64,000 bases of DNA from M3007 sp043764095 (GCA_043764095.1 JAYUKX010000135.1:43935-107934), one strand, 5' to 3'; counted from the first letter of the stretch, positions 54,314 through 63,096 are shown. Notes: a model not told the origin generated them from the sequence alone. A program made the numbers and translations.

Positions 54314-55597
54314 CTACGGACAAGTACAATTAGCATCCATCAACATAGTAGCTGTTACATTAAAATTGCCGATATTCGTTCCAGCCGCCGCACAAATCGT
54401 TAGGGTGCCAGTCCCCGCAGTAAAAGTCTGCGTCATGGTGGCTGAAGGGGTACTATACGTTAAGTTAAACGGCGGTGTACCTGTGAAATTCAAGTTTATT
54501 GTTTTGCATGATCCTTCACATAAATCGGGATTCGCCGTTGCCAGAGTCACGGTTGGTGCTGGTTTCCAAGTCACCTGTGCGGTATTGGAAAAGTCGAGAC
54601 AAGGATCGGTTAAGTCCACGTTGCCATTGAGCGCATTCCCTGCCACAGTGGCAACGTAGTAAGTGACATTGGTTTGCATAGTTGCCGGATTGAACGGGAT
54701 AGAGGCCGTATTGCTTTGCGCAAGGATGCTGCTTACGGGGCTGCTGACATTGGTAAACAATACGTATTGCAGCAAGTCGTCGGCTTCGAGTGTCGCATTG
54801 TTGTTATAAGGTACGGTGGCAGCGCTGGGTAAACAGTAATTAGTACTGGTATTGGTGACGGTGCCCGCATTGGTGGTACATGCGCAGGTGTAGGGGAAAG
54901 AATAGTTGGTGGGCGACCCCGCCCCGCCTACGAAGAAGTTAAAACCTTGACAAATGGCTGTCCAAGTATTGGCATTGACATCATATTCATACAAATTATC
55001 AGGAGGAAGCGTTCCTGAAAACCAGTATTGCTTGGGGCAAGTGGGGTTGTTTACTGCTGCACCAGCAATGAAATTTTTAGGCAGGTTAGTGATTACGGTT
55101 GATGCTGCGGGATTCGTGACATTAATCAGTGCCAGTTTGGGGGCACCACTGACATACACTGCTCCATAATACATTCCATTCTGATATACCAAATCACCAA
55201 TGCTGTTCCAGCCGGCAGGTAAAGGGCCAATCAGCGTTAATGCACCCGATACCGGATTAACTGTCCAAAGGCTTTGGCCCATAGCATAGAGCAAGCCGTT
55301 GCCTCCAAATTCCAACGCAGTTGCAAGAGCGCTTGGATGGTTGGCTAACTGTACGGTTGTGTTGGTCACTAAATTAGTTTTCCAATAGGTCTGGCCAAAT
55401 AATTCATAAACTATTGTATCGGGACCGACCGCCATATCATTAAAAGCATTCCCATTAAATACTAATGTGGCAGTACAGGTACTTACATCAAAACGATAAA
55501 TTTTGGAGAGCGTATTGTTGAAATAAATTATTTGTGCATTGGCGTGCAGGTAGCCTATACAGAGCAAAAAGAGGATGAATTTTTTAATATATTGCAT
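54314..55597 (-). CDS. Secreted beta-propeller-like protein, probably 3'-truncated (427 aa)
   Basis: A signal peptide (MQYIKKFILFLLCIGYLHAN) is followed by a propeller-like region (about 20-225) and then an extracellular region resembling the modular gliding/adhesin-type proteins of Saprospiraceae, with Cys-containing strands (TCACTTNAGTV, DLCEGSCKTINLNFTGTPPF). Such proteins normally continue for hundreds of residues and finish with a T9SS sorting tail; here the frame stops abruptly at TMLMDANCTCP, next to the RHS fragment. I therefore suspect that a deletion or rearrangement removed the 3' part. Confidence 0.75.
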   Translation of the reverse strand: MQYIKKFILFLLCIGYLHANAQIIYFNNTLSKIYRFDVSTCTATLVFNGNAFNDMAVGPDTIVYELFGQTYWKTNLVTNTTVQLANHPSALATALEFGGNGLLYAMGQSLWTVNPVSGALTLIGPLPAGWNSIGDLVYQNGMYYGAVYVSGAPKLALINVTNPAASTVITNLPKNFIAGAAVNNPTCPKQYWFSGTLPPDNLYEYDVNANTWTAICQGFNFFVGGAGSPTNYSFPYTCACTTNAGTVTNTSTNYCLPSAATVPYNNNATLEADDLLQYVLFTNVSSPVSSILAQSNTASIPFNPATMQTNVTYYVATVAGNALNGNVDLTDPCLDFSNTAQVTWKPAPTVTLATANPDLCEGSCKTINLNFTGTPPFNLTYSTPSATMTQTFTAGTGTLTICAAAGTNIGNFNVTATMLMDANCTCP

Positions 55598-55739
55598 GTA
55601 AATTGATTTAGGCATCAAAGGTCAATAGATGCATTGGATAGTTTTACTGAATAATTTGTTTTGTCTGGTTTTTACAAAAAATAAAGGTCTGCGTACAGGC
55701 CAAGGTGTTACTTTGTTTTTTCGTTCTTAGTGGTCAGCC

Positions 55740-55883
55740 ATGCTTTATATCTTCTTCTCCCTTTGCAAACACCAAAACATCAATCCTGAACAATGGCTCA
55801 ATGATGTACGCAACAGAATTGCGTTTACAAAACCTTCGCAACTCCCTCATTTATTACCGATTTTCTGGAAATCAACGGACTGA
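55740..55883 (+). mobile_element. Remnant of an IS66-family transposase C-terminus
   Basis: The frame from ATG 55740 to TGA 55881-55883 reads FFSLCKHQNINPEQWLNDVR, then SQLPHLLPIFWKSTD, which matches the C-terminal IS66 domain (a CK....P..WL.DVL.R segment and a final LLP..W). The upstream part is interrupted by stops. Only the tail survives; no inverted repeats are visible. Confidence 0.7.
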
Positions 55884-56087
55884 ATCTAATGGATAAAATT
55901 GGGGAAATGGGTAATATGGGGTTCGTGGGAGGGATACGGTTTTGCCGCTTCATTTTATAAAAAAACGCGCCCTAATCTCTTGATAGTGAGTGACGCGTTG
56001 TGGAAAGTGAAAAATGGGTTGAAACCCCATAACGCCAAGAAAAGGAAAGGATGAGATCGAGCGTAACTGCCGGCTCCGTTCAATAAG

Positions 56088-56159
56088 GCTCAACCGCCAA
56101 CGGGCAGTTAGTGTGTAGGGGCGATCTGAGCGGCTTCGCCTGCCCGTTGGCGGTTAAGC
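56088..56159. repeat. attC-like hairpin with 20-bp arms
   Basis: Arms 56087-56106 and 56141-56160 are reverse complements with one mismatch and a 34-nt loop. The outer 7-mers GCTCAAC (56088-56094) and GTTAAGC (56153-56159) fit the integron attC core consensus RYYYAAC...GTTRRRY exactly. It sits 24 bp beyond the stop of the 153-aa lipoprotein gene, where a cassette attC would lie. No integrase is in the window. Confidence 0.55.
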
Positions 56160-56183
56160 CCTAGATGTTGTAGCCAGGTTTTT

Positions 56184-56645
56184 TTATTCATTTTTCTTCT
56201 TAGCATATCTCATCCAACGCTTTACTTCTCTATTAAAATTTCGTTTTTGTCTTTTATTTGAGGTTGAAATCAAAGCATAATTTGGTTCGTAAGTTTCGTA
56301 TCTTTCAAATTTATGCCTTGAAGGTTTGGCAATTACAATGTATTCATAATGTGTATGAAAATTCCAACCATGAGTCATTCCTAAATAATCTAACCAAATA
56401 GTATCGGTTGTCATCGTGGTTCCATTATAAATCGTATTTTCAGTTAGCCCAACCACCCAGTATGAATGACTATCATTTGTAGATTTTATTTCATCCCTAA
56501 ATTTCACTTTACCTCTAAAAACAATTGAATCATCACTTAACACATTTGGATTTACTTTATTCATAAGTGGTCTTTGGCAACTATTTGTAATCAATATCAG
56601 ACTTAAAATAGTGGTTAACCAAAATATTCGTCGTCTATTCTTCAT
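56184..56645 (-). CDS. Small lipoprotein of unknown function (153 aa)
   Basis: MKNRRRIFWLTTILSLILITNSC is a lipoprotein signal ending at ITNSC. The mature domain is mostly strands (DSIVFRGKVKFRDEIKSTND, TDTIWLDYLGMTHGWNFHTH) and ends with a basic tail (NRKRQKRNFNREVKRWMRY-like). The family is not recognised. It is flanked on both sides by GC-rich hairpins (56088-56159 and 56685-56748), the first of which fits attC, giving it the look of a gene cassette. Confidence 0.75.
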   Translation of the reverse strand: MKNRRRIFWLTTILSLILITNSCQRPLMNKVNPNVLSDDSIVFRGKVKFRDEIKSTNDSHSYWVVGLTENTIYNGTTMTTDTIWLDYLGMTHGWNFHTHYEYIVIAKPSRHKFERYETYEPNYALISTSNKRQKRNFNREVKRWMRYAKKKNE

Positions 56646-56684
56646 TCTGATTTTGTGTTTCTATTTAATTAGCTACAATTTTGC

Positions 56685-56748
56685 CACTCCCGCACACCGC
56701 CGCCTGCGTTGGCTTTGAGTTAGGCTTGGGCGGCGGTGTGCGGGAGTG
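56685..56748. repeat. GC-rich hairpin with 20-bp perfect arms
   Basis: Arms 56685-56704 and 56729-56748 are exact reverse complements with a 24-nt loop. They stand out as GC-rich in AT-rich surroundings. The loop carries GTTAGGC, an attC-type 7-mer, but the outer AAC/GTT pair is missing, so this is a weaker attC candidate than 56088-56159. It lies between the lipoprotein gene and the SBBP-repeat gene and could terminate the latter. Confidence 0.6.
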
Positions 56749-56763
56749 CGTTGATGGCAATAT

Positions 56764-58485
56764 TTAGAATTTGAGGATTTTGCAAGATTCAATGCCAAAC
56801 TCAGTAGAAATTTGTAGAAAATAAGTTCCGTTTGAATACCCTGAAAGGTCAATAATATATTCGCCAGTGGTATTGGTTGTATTAGTATTTTGAACACGTT
56901 GCCCAAGACTATTGAATACTTTAATATTTTGAACAATCGAAGTATTTGTATTTATTAAAATTTGACCTCGAGTTGGATTAGGCGAAACAAAAACATCACT
57001 TATAATAAATTCATCTGTATAAGTTGGTATATTTCTAAATTTTGTGATAAAAACATCTGAACTAATGTAGGCACTTAATCCAAAGTTATCAAAATTTAAA
57101 TTGCCTTCAAAAGAACCAGTAATGAATACATTATCATTCATATCAACTCCAATTGATGATGCTCCATCGAATTCTATTCCTGCACCTCCGAAAGTTCTTA
57201 CATATTTTAAGTCAGAGTCATCATCATATTTTGCAACAAAAATATCAACATAGCCAGAGGGTGTTACTTCCATAAAATTGATGCTCGGATCAAAATCTAC
57301 TGGGTTGTTAAACTGCCCTGCGACATATATTTGATGCGTTTTTATAAAAAGACTTACATATCCAGACCAACCTGTGGTAAGTTTATTGACCCAGATAAAA
57401 TCGCCATTATCAGTAATTTTGCAAATAAATATACTATTTCTATCATCTAGGATAGTCGGATGTTCTGAACTAAGCAAATATTCATTTACGCTTGGATCAA
57501 AATCTGTTACACCGCTAAATATTCCTGCTAAATATAAATTATTATCATCAATTTTGATATCACTTATACTTGATGTGCCTTGCCCTCCTATCCTGTTTGC
57601 CCAAATAAATTCGCCATCATTTTGTAATTTTGCAATAAATGCATCAGTCCCATTTTGTGCTTGTAATTCAAAAATGCTTACGTCTGGATCGAAATCTACG
57701 GTTTGAACAAATCGACCTGCAATATAAATATTGTTAACTGAATCCGTAGTGATGGCTGTTGATACTTCGCCAAACTCCCCCTTAAATTGTTTGGCAAATT
57801 CGAAGTTTCCATCAATGTCTAATTTAGCAATGAAGATATCTGAAAAACCAAATACACCTTCAGATGTCAAATTATACGTTGCTATTCCGGGGTCAAAATC
57901 AACAGTACCGCTAAACATTCCGGTGTAAAATATGCTGCCAAATTTATCAATGGTGATAGAAGTTCCTTCAGTTCTGTAAATGCCTCCAATTTGTTTTGCC
58001 CACTCAAATATGCCATTGCTGTTTACTTTACATATAAAAGCATCTATCTCTCCTGTTGAAATCAATTTTATTGGAACGTTACCCTGATCGAGCCATGCTG
58101 TATCGGCAAAACTGCCTGTGAGGTAGAGGTTCTCATCATCATCTATTGCAATAGACGCTGCATGACAGAAAAAATTTCCAGCAAAATGCTTAATCCAAAT
58201 CATATTTCCATTTTGGTCAAATTTTGACAAATAGGAATCTGAACCAGGGATTCCTTTGGCAATTAGCATTTCAGCGTTCCCACCAATATTGAAAAAAAGT
58301 GAATCCGAGAAAGAACCTGTTTGGTAAATATTTCCTGATATGCCAATCGTAATGGAATTTCCACTTTCTGGTTGCGACCCACTAATTTGCTTTGACCATT
58401 CGGTAGATATATTTTGCCCAAAGGTTGCAATTGCCCCTAAGTTGAACACGGAAAATATTAATATTTTTAACAATTTATTTTTCAT
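56764..58485 (-). CDS. Secreted SBBP-repeat beta-propeller protein with T9SS tail (573 aa)
   Basis: A signal peptide (MKNKLLKILIFSVFNLGAIA ending near FGQ) is followed by SBBP-type propeller blades that repeat a DAFIAKL.NDG.F.WA pattern: SYLSKFDQNGNMIWIKHFAG, DAFICKVNSNGIFEWAKQIG, DAFIAKLQNDGEFIWANRIG. A T9SS sorting tail starts near 495 (VFVSPNPTRGQILINTNTSI). It is a surface or secreted protein, role unknown. I start at 58485 because the upstream ATG at 58509 adds residues before a clean signal peptide. It lies directly upstream of the small lipoprotein gene. Confidence 0.9.
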   Translation of the reverse strand: MKNKLLKILIFSVFNLGAIATFGQNISTEWSKQISGSQPESGNSITIGISGNIYQTGSFSDSLFFNIGGNAEMLIAKGIPGSDSYLSKFDQNGNMIWIKHFAGNFFCHAASIAIDDDENLYLTGSFADTAWLDQGNVPIKLISTGEIDAFICKVNSNGIFEWAKQIGGIYRTEGTSITIDKFGSIFYTGMFSGTVDFDPGIATYNLTSEGVFGFSDIFIAKLDIDGNFEFAKQFKGEFGEVSTAITTDSVNNIYIAGRFVQTVDFDPDVSIFELQAQNGTDAFIAKLQNDGEFIWANRIGGQGTSSISDIKIDDNNLYLAGIFSGVTDFDPSVNEYLLSSEHPTILDDRNSIFICKITDNGDFIWVNKLTTGWSGYVSLFIKTHQIYVAGQFNNPVDFDPSINFMEVTPSGYVDIFVAKYDDDSDLKYVRTFGGAGIEFDGASSIGVDMNDNVFITGSFEGNLNFDNFGLSAYISSDVFITKFRNIPTYTDEFIISDVFVSPNPTRGQILINTNTSIVQNIKVFNSLGQRVQNTNTTNTTGEYIIDLSGYSNGTYFLQISTEFGIESCKILKF

Positions 58486-58851
58486 TATTTTTTGTTTTGT
58501 TGTTGCCATCTATGGTTTGCCGTCACCCCCTCCCAATGCCCCTCTATTGCAGGAAACAAATCTATTTGAGTACACAACCTGCAATAGTCGTTCATAAATC
58601 ATAAGCAACTCAAGTCACCATAGTGTTCTTGTAAATAACAAGCAAACCACAGCATTACGCCACAAATATATGGAAATAAATTTAACGCCTGTGAGCATTC
58701 AAGATGACTTTTTTATACCTTCTTTTTTCGTTATTGGAATAAATATCCGTTATTTTAGTGCTTTTATGGCCCAAGAAGTACTACTACATGCATACAGCAT
58801 TTGAAAATCGTGGAAGAATCCTTTGAATCTTTGGCGGTACTGCGCCCTCCA
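58486..58851. other. Intergenic region between the SBBP gene and the mtn operon
   Basis: Nothing coding is evident in this 366-bp stretch. It contains a possible -7 box TATATTTG for the SBBP gene (minus strand, 58663-58670) and a small hairpin CTTGTAAATAACAAG at 58628-58642. A terminator for the mtn operon may lie at its right end, but I do not see a clear one. Confidence 0.5.
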
Positions 58852-59961
58852 TTACCCCCCAATCTTCTGCTCTGGAAATAGCCCCAATAAGCCCTCCTCA
58901 TTGGCTGCACAAACACCGCGTTCCGTCACCAATGCAGTCACCAAACGCGCTGGTGTCACATCAAAACCGTAGTTCAGCGCGGCACTATCTTTGGGTGTGA
59001 GCAGTACTTGCCGGATTTGAGAGCCGTCCCAACCGCTGATATAGCGCACTTCATCGGGGCTGCGCGCTTCAATGGGTATTTCTTGTAGTCCATCGCGCAA
59101 ATTCCAGTCAATCGTGGTAGAAGGCAGGGCAACATAAAATGGAATATGGTTATCGAAGGCAGCCAGTGCCTTTAAATAGGTACCTATTTTGTTGGCCACG
59201 TCGCCAGTGCGCGTCGTGCGGTCGGTACCTACCAGCACCATATCCACCATACCGTGTTGCATGAGGTGGCCGCCAGCATTATCAACAATAACGGTATGTG
59301 GCACGCCCGCTTGCCCAAGTTCCCAGGCAGTGAGGCCGCCCTGATTGCGGGGGCGGGTTTCATCTACCCAAACATGTATATTGATTCCTTTTTGATGTGC
59401 CTGATAAATGGGCGAACTGATGGTACCCCATTCTATACAGCCCAGCCGACCGGCATTGCAATGCGTCAGAATTTGAACCGGCGCGCCGTTTTTTGCCGCA
59501 CTGATTTGTTCAATGATCGGCAAACCATGCACACCGATCATGCGGCATAATTCCACGTCTTCTTCCACAATTTGATGCGCCGTAGCCAATGCAATATCGG
59601 CTTTTTGGGAGAAATCGCTAGTGGCTGCAATGACTTCCTGCATACGCCCGAGTGCCCAAAACAAGTTCACCGCTGTGGGTCGCGACTGGCGCAGCCGCTC
59701 AAAAGCATCCGATAAATAGGCCGTAGGATCTGTCTGTTGGGCCGCTTCTGTACAAGCAAAATAAACACCGTAAGCGGCGGTAGCCCCAATGAGCGGAGCG
59801 CCCCGTACCACCATTGATTGAATGGCTTCTACCACTTCCGTTACTGTGGCGAGGGTTTGCGCCTTGATTTCATGGGGCAAACTCCTTTGATCCAATACCT
59901 GTACGGTACCGCTGCCGTCAGGGTGCATCCAGATCGTGCGGCGGGTAATATCTTCGGTCAT
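58852..59961 (-). CDS. mtnA: S-methyl-5-thioribose-1-phosphate isomerase (369 aa)
   Basis: This enzyme converts methylthioribose-1-phosphate to methylthioribulose-1-phosphate, the entry step of the methionine salvage pathway. Hallmarks are VVRGAPLIGATAAYG (51-65), catalytic C168 in ILTHCNAGRLG, ETRPRNQGGLTAWEL (201-215) and catalytic D247 in LVGTDRTTRTGDVANKIG (the usual VGADRI is VGTDRT here). The length is normal. It overlaps mtnC by 4 bp and is the last gene of the operon. Confidence 0.96.
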   Translation of the reverse strand: MTEDITRRTIWMHPDGSGTVQVLDQRSLPHEIKAQTLATVTEVVEAIQSMVVRGAPLIGATAAYGVYFACTEAAQQTDPTAYLSDAFERLRQSRPTAVNLFWALGRMQEVIAATSDFSQKADIALATAHQIVEEDVELCRMIGVHGLPIIEQISAAKNGAPVQILTHCNAGRLGCIEWGTISSPIYQAHQKGINIHVWVDETRPRNQGGLTAWELGQAGVPHTVIVDNAGGHLMQHGMVDMVLVGTDRTTRTGDVANKIGTYLKALAAFDNHIPFYVALPSTTIDWNLRDGLQEIPIEARSPDEVRYISGWDGSQIRQVLLTPKDSAALNYGFDVTPARLVTALVTERGVCAANEEGLLGLFPEQKIGG

Positions 59962-60662
59962 AATTGCTTGATTTTCAGGTTGATTTGAGCAAAATCGGTC
60001 GCCGTTTCGTGCTTTTCAGAAGCCGTAGTGCCGGGCCGAACTATTTGAACAGTTTGCATGCCTGCTGCTTTGGCGGCATCCAGTTCTGGCTCCACATCGG
60101 ATAAAAACAGGATTTCATGGGCAGGCCAATCAATGATTTTCTGGATGGCGCGATAGGAGGCTTGTTCGCGTTTATTGCCGATACTGGTATCAAAATAGTG
60201 CGAAAAAAACGGCGTCAAATCGCCAAAATCAGAATGTCCAAACAACAGGTGCTGGGCCTCCACCGAACCGGATGAATACACCCCCATTTGGATACCCGCC
60301 ATCTTCCAGAATTCCAAAGCGGGCGGTACATCCGGGTAGATATGCCCGCTTATTTCATTATTTTGGTAAGCGTCCCGCCATAAAATCCCTTGCATCGCTT
60401 TCAACGCAGGGTGTTTGCGGTCAGCATCCGTCCAGGCAATGAGCTGATCTGCCATTTCTGCGATAGACAATATAGTGCCGCCTTCCTCCGATACCGTTTG
60501 TTGCACGGCTTGTAAATGTTGTTGCTGCTCCGTCGGCAAGTCCGAAGTGGATAAAAACGCTGCGATATGCCGCTTGAAATACGGGAACAGCGTTTCATAA
60601 ACGAACGATATGGAAGTGGTGGTGCCTTCAATATCAGTGAGGATATAGCGGATCATGTTCAT
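59958..60662 (-). CDS. mtnC: Acireductone synthase (enolase-phosphatase), HAD family (234 aa)
   Basis: A HAD-superfamily enzyme that enolises and dephosphorylates 2,3-diketo-5-methylthiopentyl-1-phosphate. The first motif is D10-I-E12-G-T-T in LTDIEGTTTSISFVYETLFP, the central part has VYSSGSVEAQHLLFGHSDFG (motif II Ser), and the end ILFLSDVEPELDAAKAAGMQ carries the acidic motif IV. It overlaps mtnA by 4 bp and follows mtnD after 5 bp, indicating tight coupling. Confidence 0.95.
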   Translation of the reverse strand: MNMIRYILTDIEGTTTSISFVYETLFPYFKRHIAAFLSTSDLPTEQQQHLQAVQQTVSEEGGTILSIAEMADQLIAWTDADRKHPALKAMQGILWRDAYQNNEISGHIYPDVPPALEFWKMAGIQMGVYSSGSVEAQHLLFGHSDFGDLTPFFSHYFDTSIGNKREQASYRAIQKIIDWPAHEILFLSDVEPELDAAKAAGMQTVQIVRPGTTASEKHETATDFAQINLKIKQL

Positions 60663-60667
60663 TTGGG

Positions 60668-61201
60668 TTAAGCCGGATTGTAGTTTTTATCAATGCCGGA
60701 TTCCGTGTAGTGCGGTACCCAACCAGATTGGTCAATAAACATCCGGATGGCTTTGACAGATGGGTTTTCCTTGCCTGCGTCAAACCAGTGCCGCGTGTTG
60801 GCAGGCACCGAAATAAGGTCGCCAGCCTGGCATAAAACGTTGAAAATCGGGTCTTTACCGTTGTCCAAATTAAACCAAAAGGCACCCTGCCCAAATACAA
60901 AAAAGCGTACCTCATCCTCCGTGTGTTGGTGTTCGCTCAGGAATTTATTGCGCACGGCTTCGTAATTCGGCGTACTGGCATTGATATTGATTACATCTGC
61001 GGTTTGATAGCCGTTTTCTTGCATAAACGGCGTTAAAACATGGGCATAAGCGCGCAACACTGTCTCTTGGTCGGCATCTATGGCCAGCGGTTCGGAGGCT
61101 TCCCATTGGGCAAACCAAATACCGCGTTCCGCTAAAAATGCACGAATTTCTTCCGGATTGGGGTTGCTGATCGCTTGATCGGGGATATTTAATACGGCCA
61201 T
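60668..61201 (-). CDS. mtnD: Acireductone dioxygenase (177 aa)
   Basis: A cupin metalloenzyme that oxidises acireductone to the keto-acid precursor of methionine (Fe form) or, with Ni, to the off-pathway products. The metal ligands are visible: H91, H93 and E97 in SEHQHTEDEVRFFVFGQGAF, and H138 in VPANTRHWFDAG. Length is typical. It is 5 bp upstream of mtnC and 91 bp downstream of mtnB. Confidence 0.96.
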   Translation of the reverse strand: MAVLNIPDQAISNPNPEEIRAFLAERGIWFAQWEASEPLAIDADQETVLRAYAHVLTPFMQENGYQTADVININASTPNYEAVRNKFLSEHQHTEDEVRFFVFGQGAFWFNLDNGKDPIFNVLCQAGDLISVPANTRHWFDAGKENPSVKAIRMFIDQSGWVPHYTESGIDKNYNPA

Positions 61202-61292
61202 ATTCAGGTTATTTTAATCCGCAAAGTTCCTTGCTTTTTTAAAGAGCAGTATCGACTATAATATTAAGTCTGCATTAAGAAAAACACCCAAA

Positions 61293-61913
61293 TTACCGCC
61301 CTTCTAATTGATTCAAACATTCTAGCAGGAATTCAAATACCTCAATATGCCGTTTGGCTTCTGCAATACTGCTTCCCCAGGCATACAAACCGTGACCAGC
61401 GAGCAGCAATCCAGGTACTCCCGGGTAATTGTGGATAGACGCGCGGATATGCGCGCTCAGGTACGCGATGTCCTGCGAATTTTCATAGATCGGCAATTGT
61501 ATGGTCGTTTCGTGGGTGCTTACCCCAGCAATGCCTTTTAATAACTCAAACCCAGAAATATTTACGCAAGCCGCTGCGCGATGTTTCCAGGAAAAAACGG
61601 TATTGACCACCGAATGGGTATGCAATACGGCCTGAACCGACGATTGTTCGTATAACATGCTGTGTATCAACGTTTCAGCCGAAGGTTTGACAGATCGAAA
61701 TACTTCCAGCGCCTGCCCGTTGGCATCTACCTCCATAAAATCCCCGACCGTAAACTGACCCTTGTCGATACCGGAACGAGAAATGGTAAACGTATTTTGA
61801 TCCGGTGCTGGGTTGCGAAAAGAGTAATTGGCACTGGTGGCCGGAGCCCATCCTTTGGCATGGAACCATTGAATCACGGAAAGTAATTCCAGTTGGAGCG
61901 CTTGTTTTGACAT
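61293..61913 (-). CDS. mtnB: Methylthioribulose-1-phosphate dehydratase (206 aa)
   Basis: A class II aldolase/RhaD-like zinc enzyme that dehydrates methylthioribulose-1-phosphate. The core motifs are GWAPATSANYSFR near the start, SAETLIHSMLY, zinc ligands H98 and H100 in AVLHTHSVVNTVF, and a late LLLAGHGLYAWGSSIAEAKR. It is the first gene of the operon mtnB-mtnD-mtnC-mtnA. A TACCTTTG box lies 18 bp upstream, and AAAAGGATAG just before the ATG may serve as a ribosome binding site. Confidence 0.95.
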   Translation of the reverse strand: MSKQALQLELLSVIQWFHAKGWAPATSANYSFRNPAPDQNTFTISRSGIDKGQFTVGDFMEVDANGQALEVFRSVKPSAETLIHSMLYEQSSVQAVLHTHSVVNTVFSWKHRAAACVNISGFELLKGIAGVSTHETTIQLPIYENSQDIAYLSAHIRASIHNYPGVPGLLLAGHGLYAWGSSIAEAKRHIEVFEFLLECLNQLEGR

Positions 61914-61930
61914 ATCTATCCTTTTTGCTT

Positions 61931-61938
61931 CAAAGGTA
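61931..61938 (-). promoter_or_regulatory. -7 box TACCTTTG upstream of mtnB
   Basis: An exact match to TAnnTTTG, 18 bp before the mtnB ATG, giving a short leader. The -33 element is not clear. No SAM or other riboswitch structure fits in the short leader. Confidence 0.45.
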
Positions 61939-62253
61939 TGGTGGAAATGTGCAAAGTCGGCAGGGGGGTATTGTGCAATATGGTTTATTTAAAGTTATGG
62001 TAATATTGGGGTGTTCATTAATGGGCTGGCCGGCCATGTGATACAGAGCATTGTTGGCTCCAGTATTATTTATTCAAAGCCGCGAGCGGTTGCGCTAAGT
62101 TATTGATCATATGGCATATAAAGCAGGTTTTATGCCTGAGTTTTTCCCGCTGTCCACCCTGACCTTCAAATTTTTGTCCCGCCATTTCACTGTCCGTCAA
62201 AGATTAGGGATACCAAGTCTGACGCAAAATCCGTATTATGCCCAGTACAATAC
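61939..62253. other. Intergenic region upstream of the mtn operon
   Basis: About 315 bp of non-coding sequence lies between the mtnB promoter box and the end of the next minus-strand gene. A plus-strand frame at 62111-62332 overlaps the end of the 252-aa gene and lacks coding character. Nothing else is recognised. Confidence 0.5.
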
Positions 62254-63012
62254 TCATTTAATTCTAAGGATTTTAGATGCAATTTGTCCTATCGTTTTGT
62301 CAGGAAATTCAACCCGTATTTCATCAATATAGATGCGGTCTCCTGATGTCATAGTGCGTATAAACTCCTTGATTTCTTGCGTAAAAACATTATTTGTGGA
62401 GAAGGTTTTGGTGTCAGAGATTAGATTAAAAGAGACAATCCTGTACCCTTGTAATGTACATGTCAAACTATCTATTAATAGTAAATCATCTTTTGTCACC
62501 ATGCTGTGATATTCTCCTGGTATGTAAACACGAACGGTTTTCTGTAAACGACTTCGCAGATTTTCAAGACGAGATTCAAAGTCATTAGCTGTATTGAAAG
62601 TTTTGCTATTAGCCTTCAATTTCAGTATTAATTGCATGTACCCACTGACCGTCTCCGTAAATAATACGTCAGTTGAACCACGAATGAATTGAACTGTATC
62701 ATTTTTGTGTCTGTTTAGAATTTCGCCAAGAATATCATCGTCAACATTCTTTTTTGCAAGACCTTCAAAAATTATTGCTCGGATAGATGGAACAGAATCA
62801 TCCGTGTATTGCACAAGACAATTAATGGGGCAATCAATCATTAATTTATAATATGATTCCTTGGTTGCATCATCCCATATAATTCGATTGGAATGGTTTG
62901 ACATTCCAATTTGTACATCATACTTGAAACGATTAAATAAAGAATCATTGGAACAGTTCTGTCCGAGCAAAGATTGAGAAAGTAAGAGGTTCAATATTAG
63001 TAATAGTCTCAT
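62254..63012 (-). CDS. Secreted protein with HEAT-like and GldM-C-like parts (252 aa)
   Basis: A signal peptide (MRLLLILNLLLSQSLLGQ) is followed by a HEAT-repeat-like segment (PSIRAIIFEGLAKKNVDDDI, then LGEILNRHKNDTV) and a C-terminal strand-rich part resembling the GldM C-terminal domain: GYRIVSFNLISDTKTFSTNN, FIRTMTSGDRIYIDEIRVEF. This two-part layout is common in small Bacteroidota proteins of unknown function. It is flanked by the attC-like hairpin at 63025-63091. Confidence 0.75.
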   Translation of the reverse strand: MRLLLILNLLLSQSLLGQNCSNDSLFNRFKYDVQIGMSNHSNRIIWDDATKESYYKLMIDCPINCLVQYTDDSVPSIRAIIFEGLAKKNVDDDILGEILNRHKNDTVQFIRGSTDVLFTETVSGYMQLILKLKANSKTFNTANDFESRLENLRSRLQKTVRVYIPGEYHSMVTKDDLLLIDSLTCTLQGYRIVSFNLISDTKTFSTNNVFTQEIKEFIRTMTSGDRIYIDEIRVEFPDKTIGQIASKILRIK

Positions 63013-63024
63013 TTTGTATTGGGG

Positions 63025-63092
63025 GTTAACGGTGGCTTCCCTGCCAAATCGCTGCGTTTAGCGGGCGGTTGGCAGGGAAGCGGTAGTTAGCA
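63025..63092. repeat. attC-like hairpin between two minus-strand genes
   Basis: Perfect 13-bp arms (63035-63047 and 63069-63081) are framed on both sides by equal 5-nt spacers and an AAC/GTT pair (63028-63030 and 63086-63088). The 7-mers GGTTAAC and GTTAGCA match the attC core at 6/7 and 5/7 positions. The stem, symmetric spacer and short core layout is that of a folded attC site. It lies directly after the trypsin-like gene stop (63097). Confidence 0.55.
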
Positions 63093-63096
63093 GCCT

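Larger units (their letters stand above)
55598..56183. other. Intergenic region with IS66 remnant and attC-like hairpin
   Basis: This gap of nearly 600 bp contains no intact gene. It holds the IS66 transposase tail remnant at 55740-55883 and the attC-like hairpin at 56088-56159. The 55890-56060 part shows nothing that I can name. Confidence 0.6.

Noticed and set aside
62111..62332. 73-aa plus-strand ORF upstream of mtnB
   Set aside because: It overlaps the end of the 252-aa gene antisense and lacks coding character.
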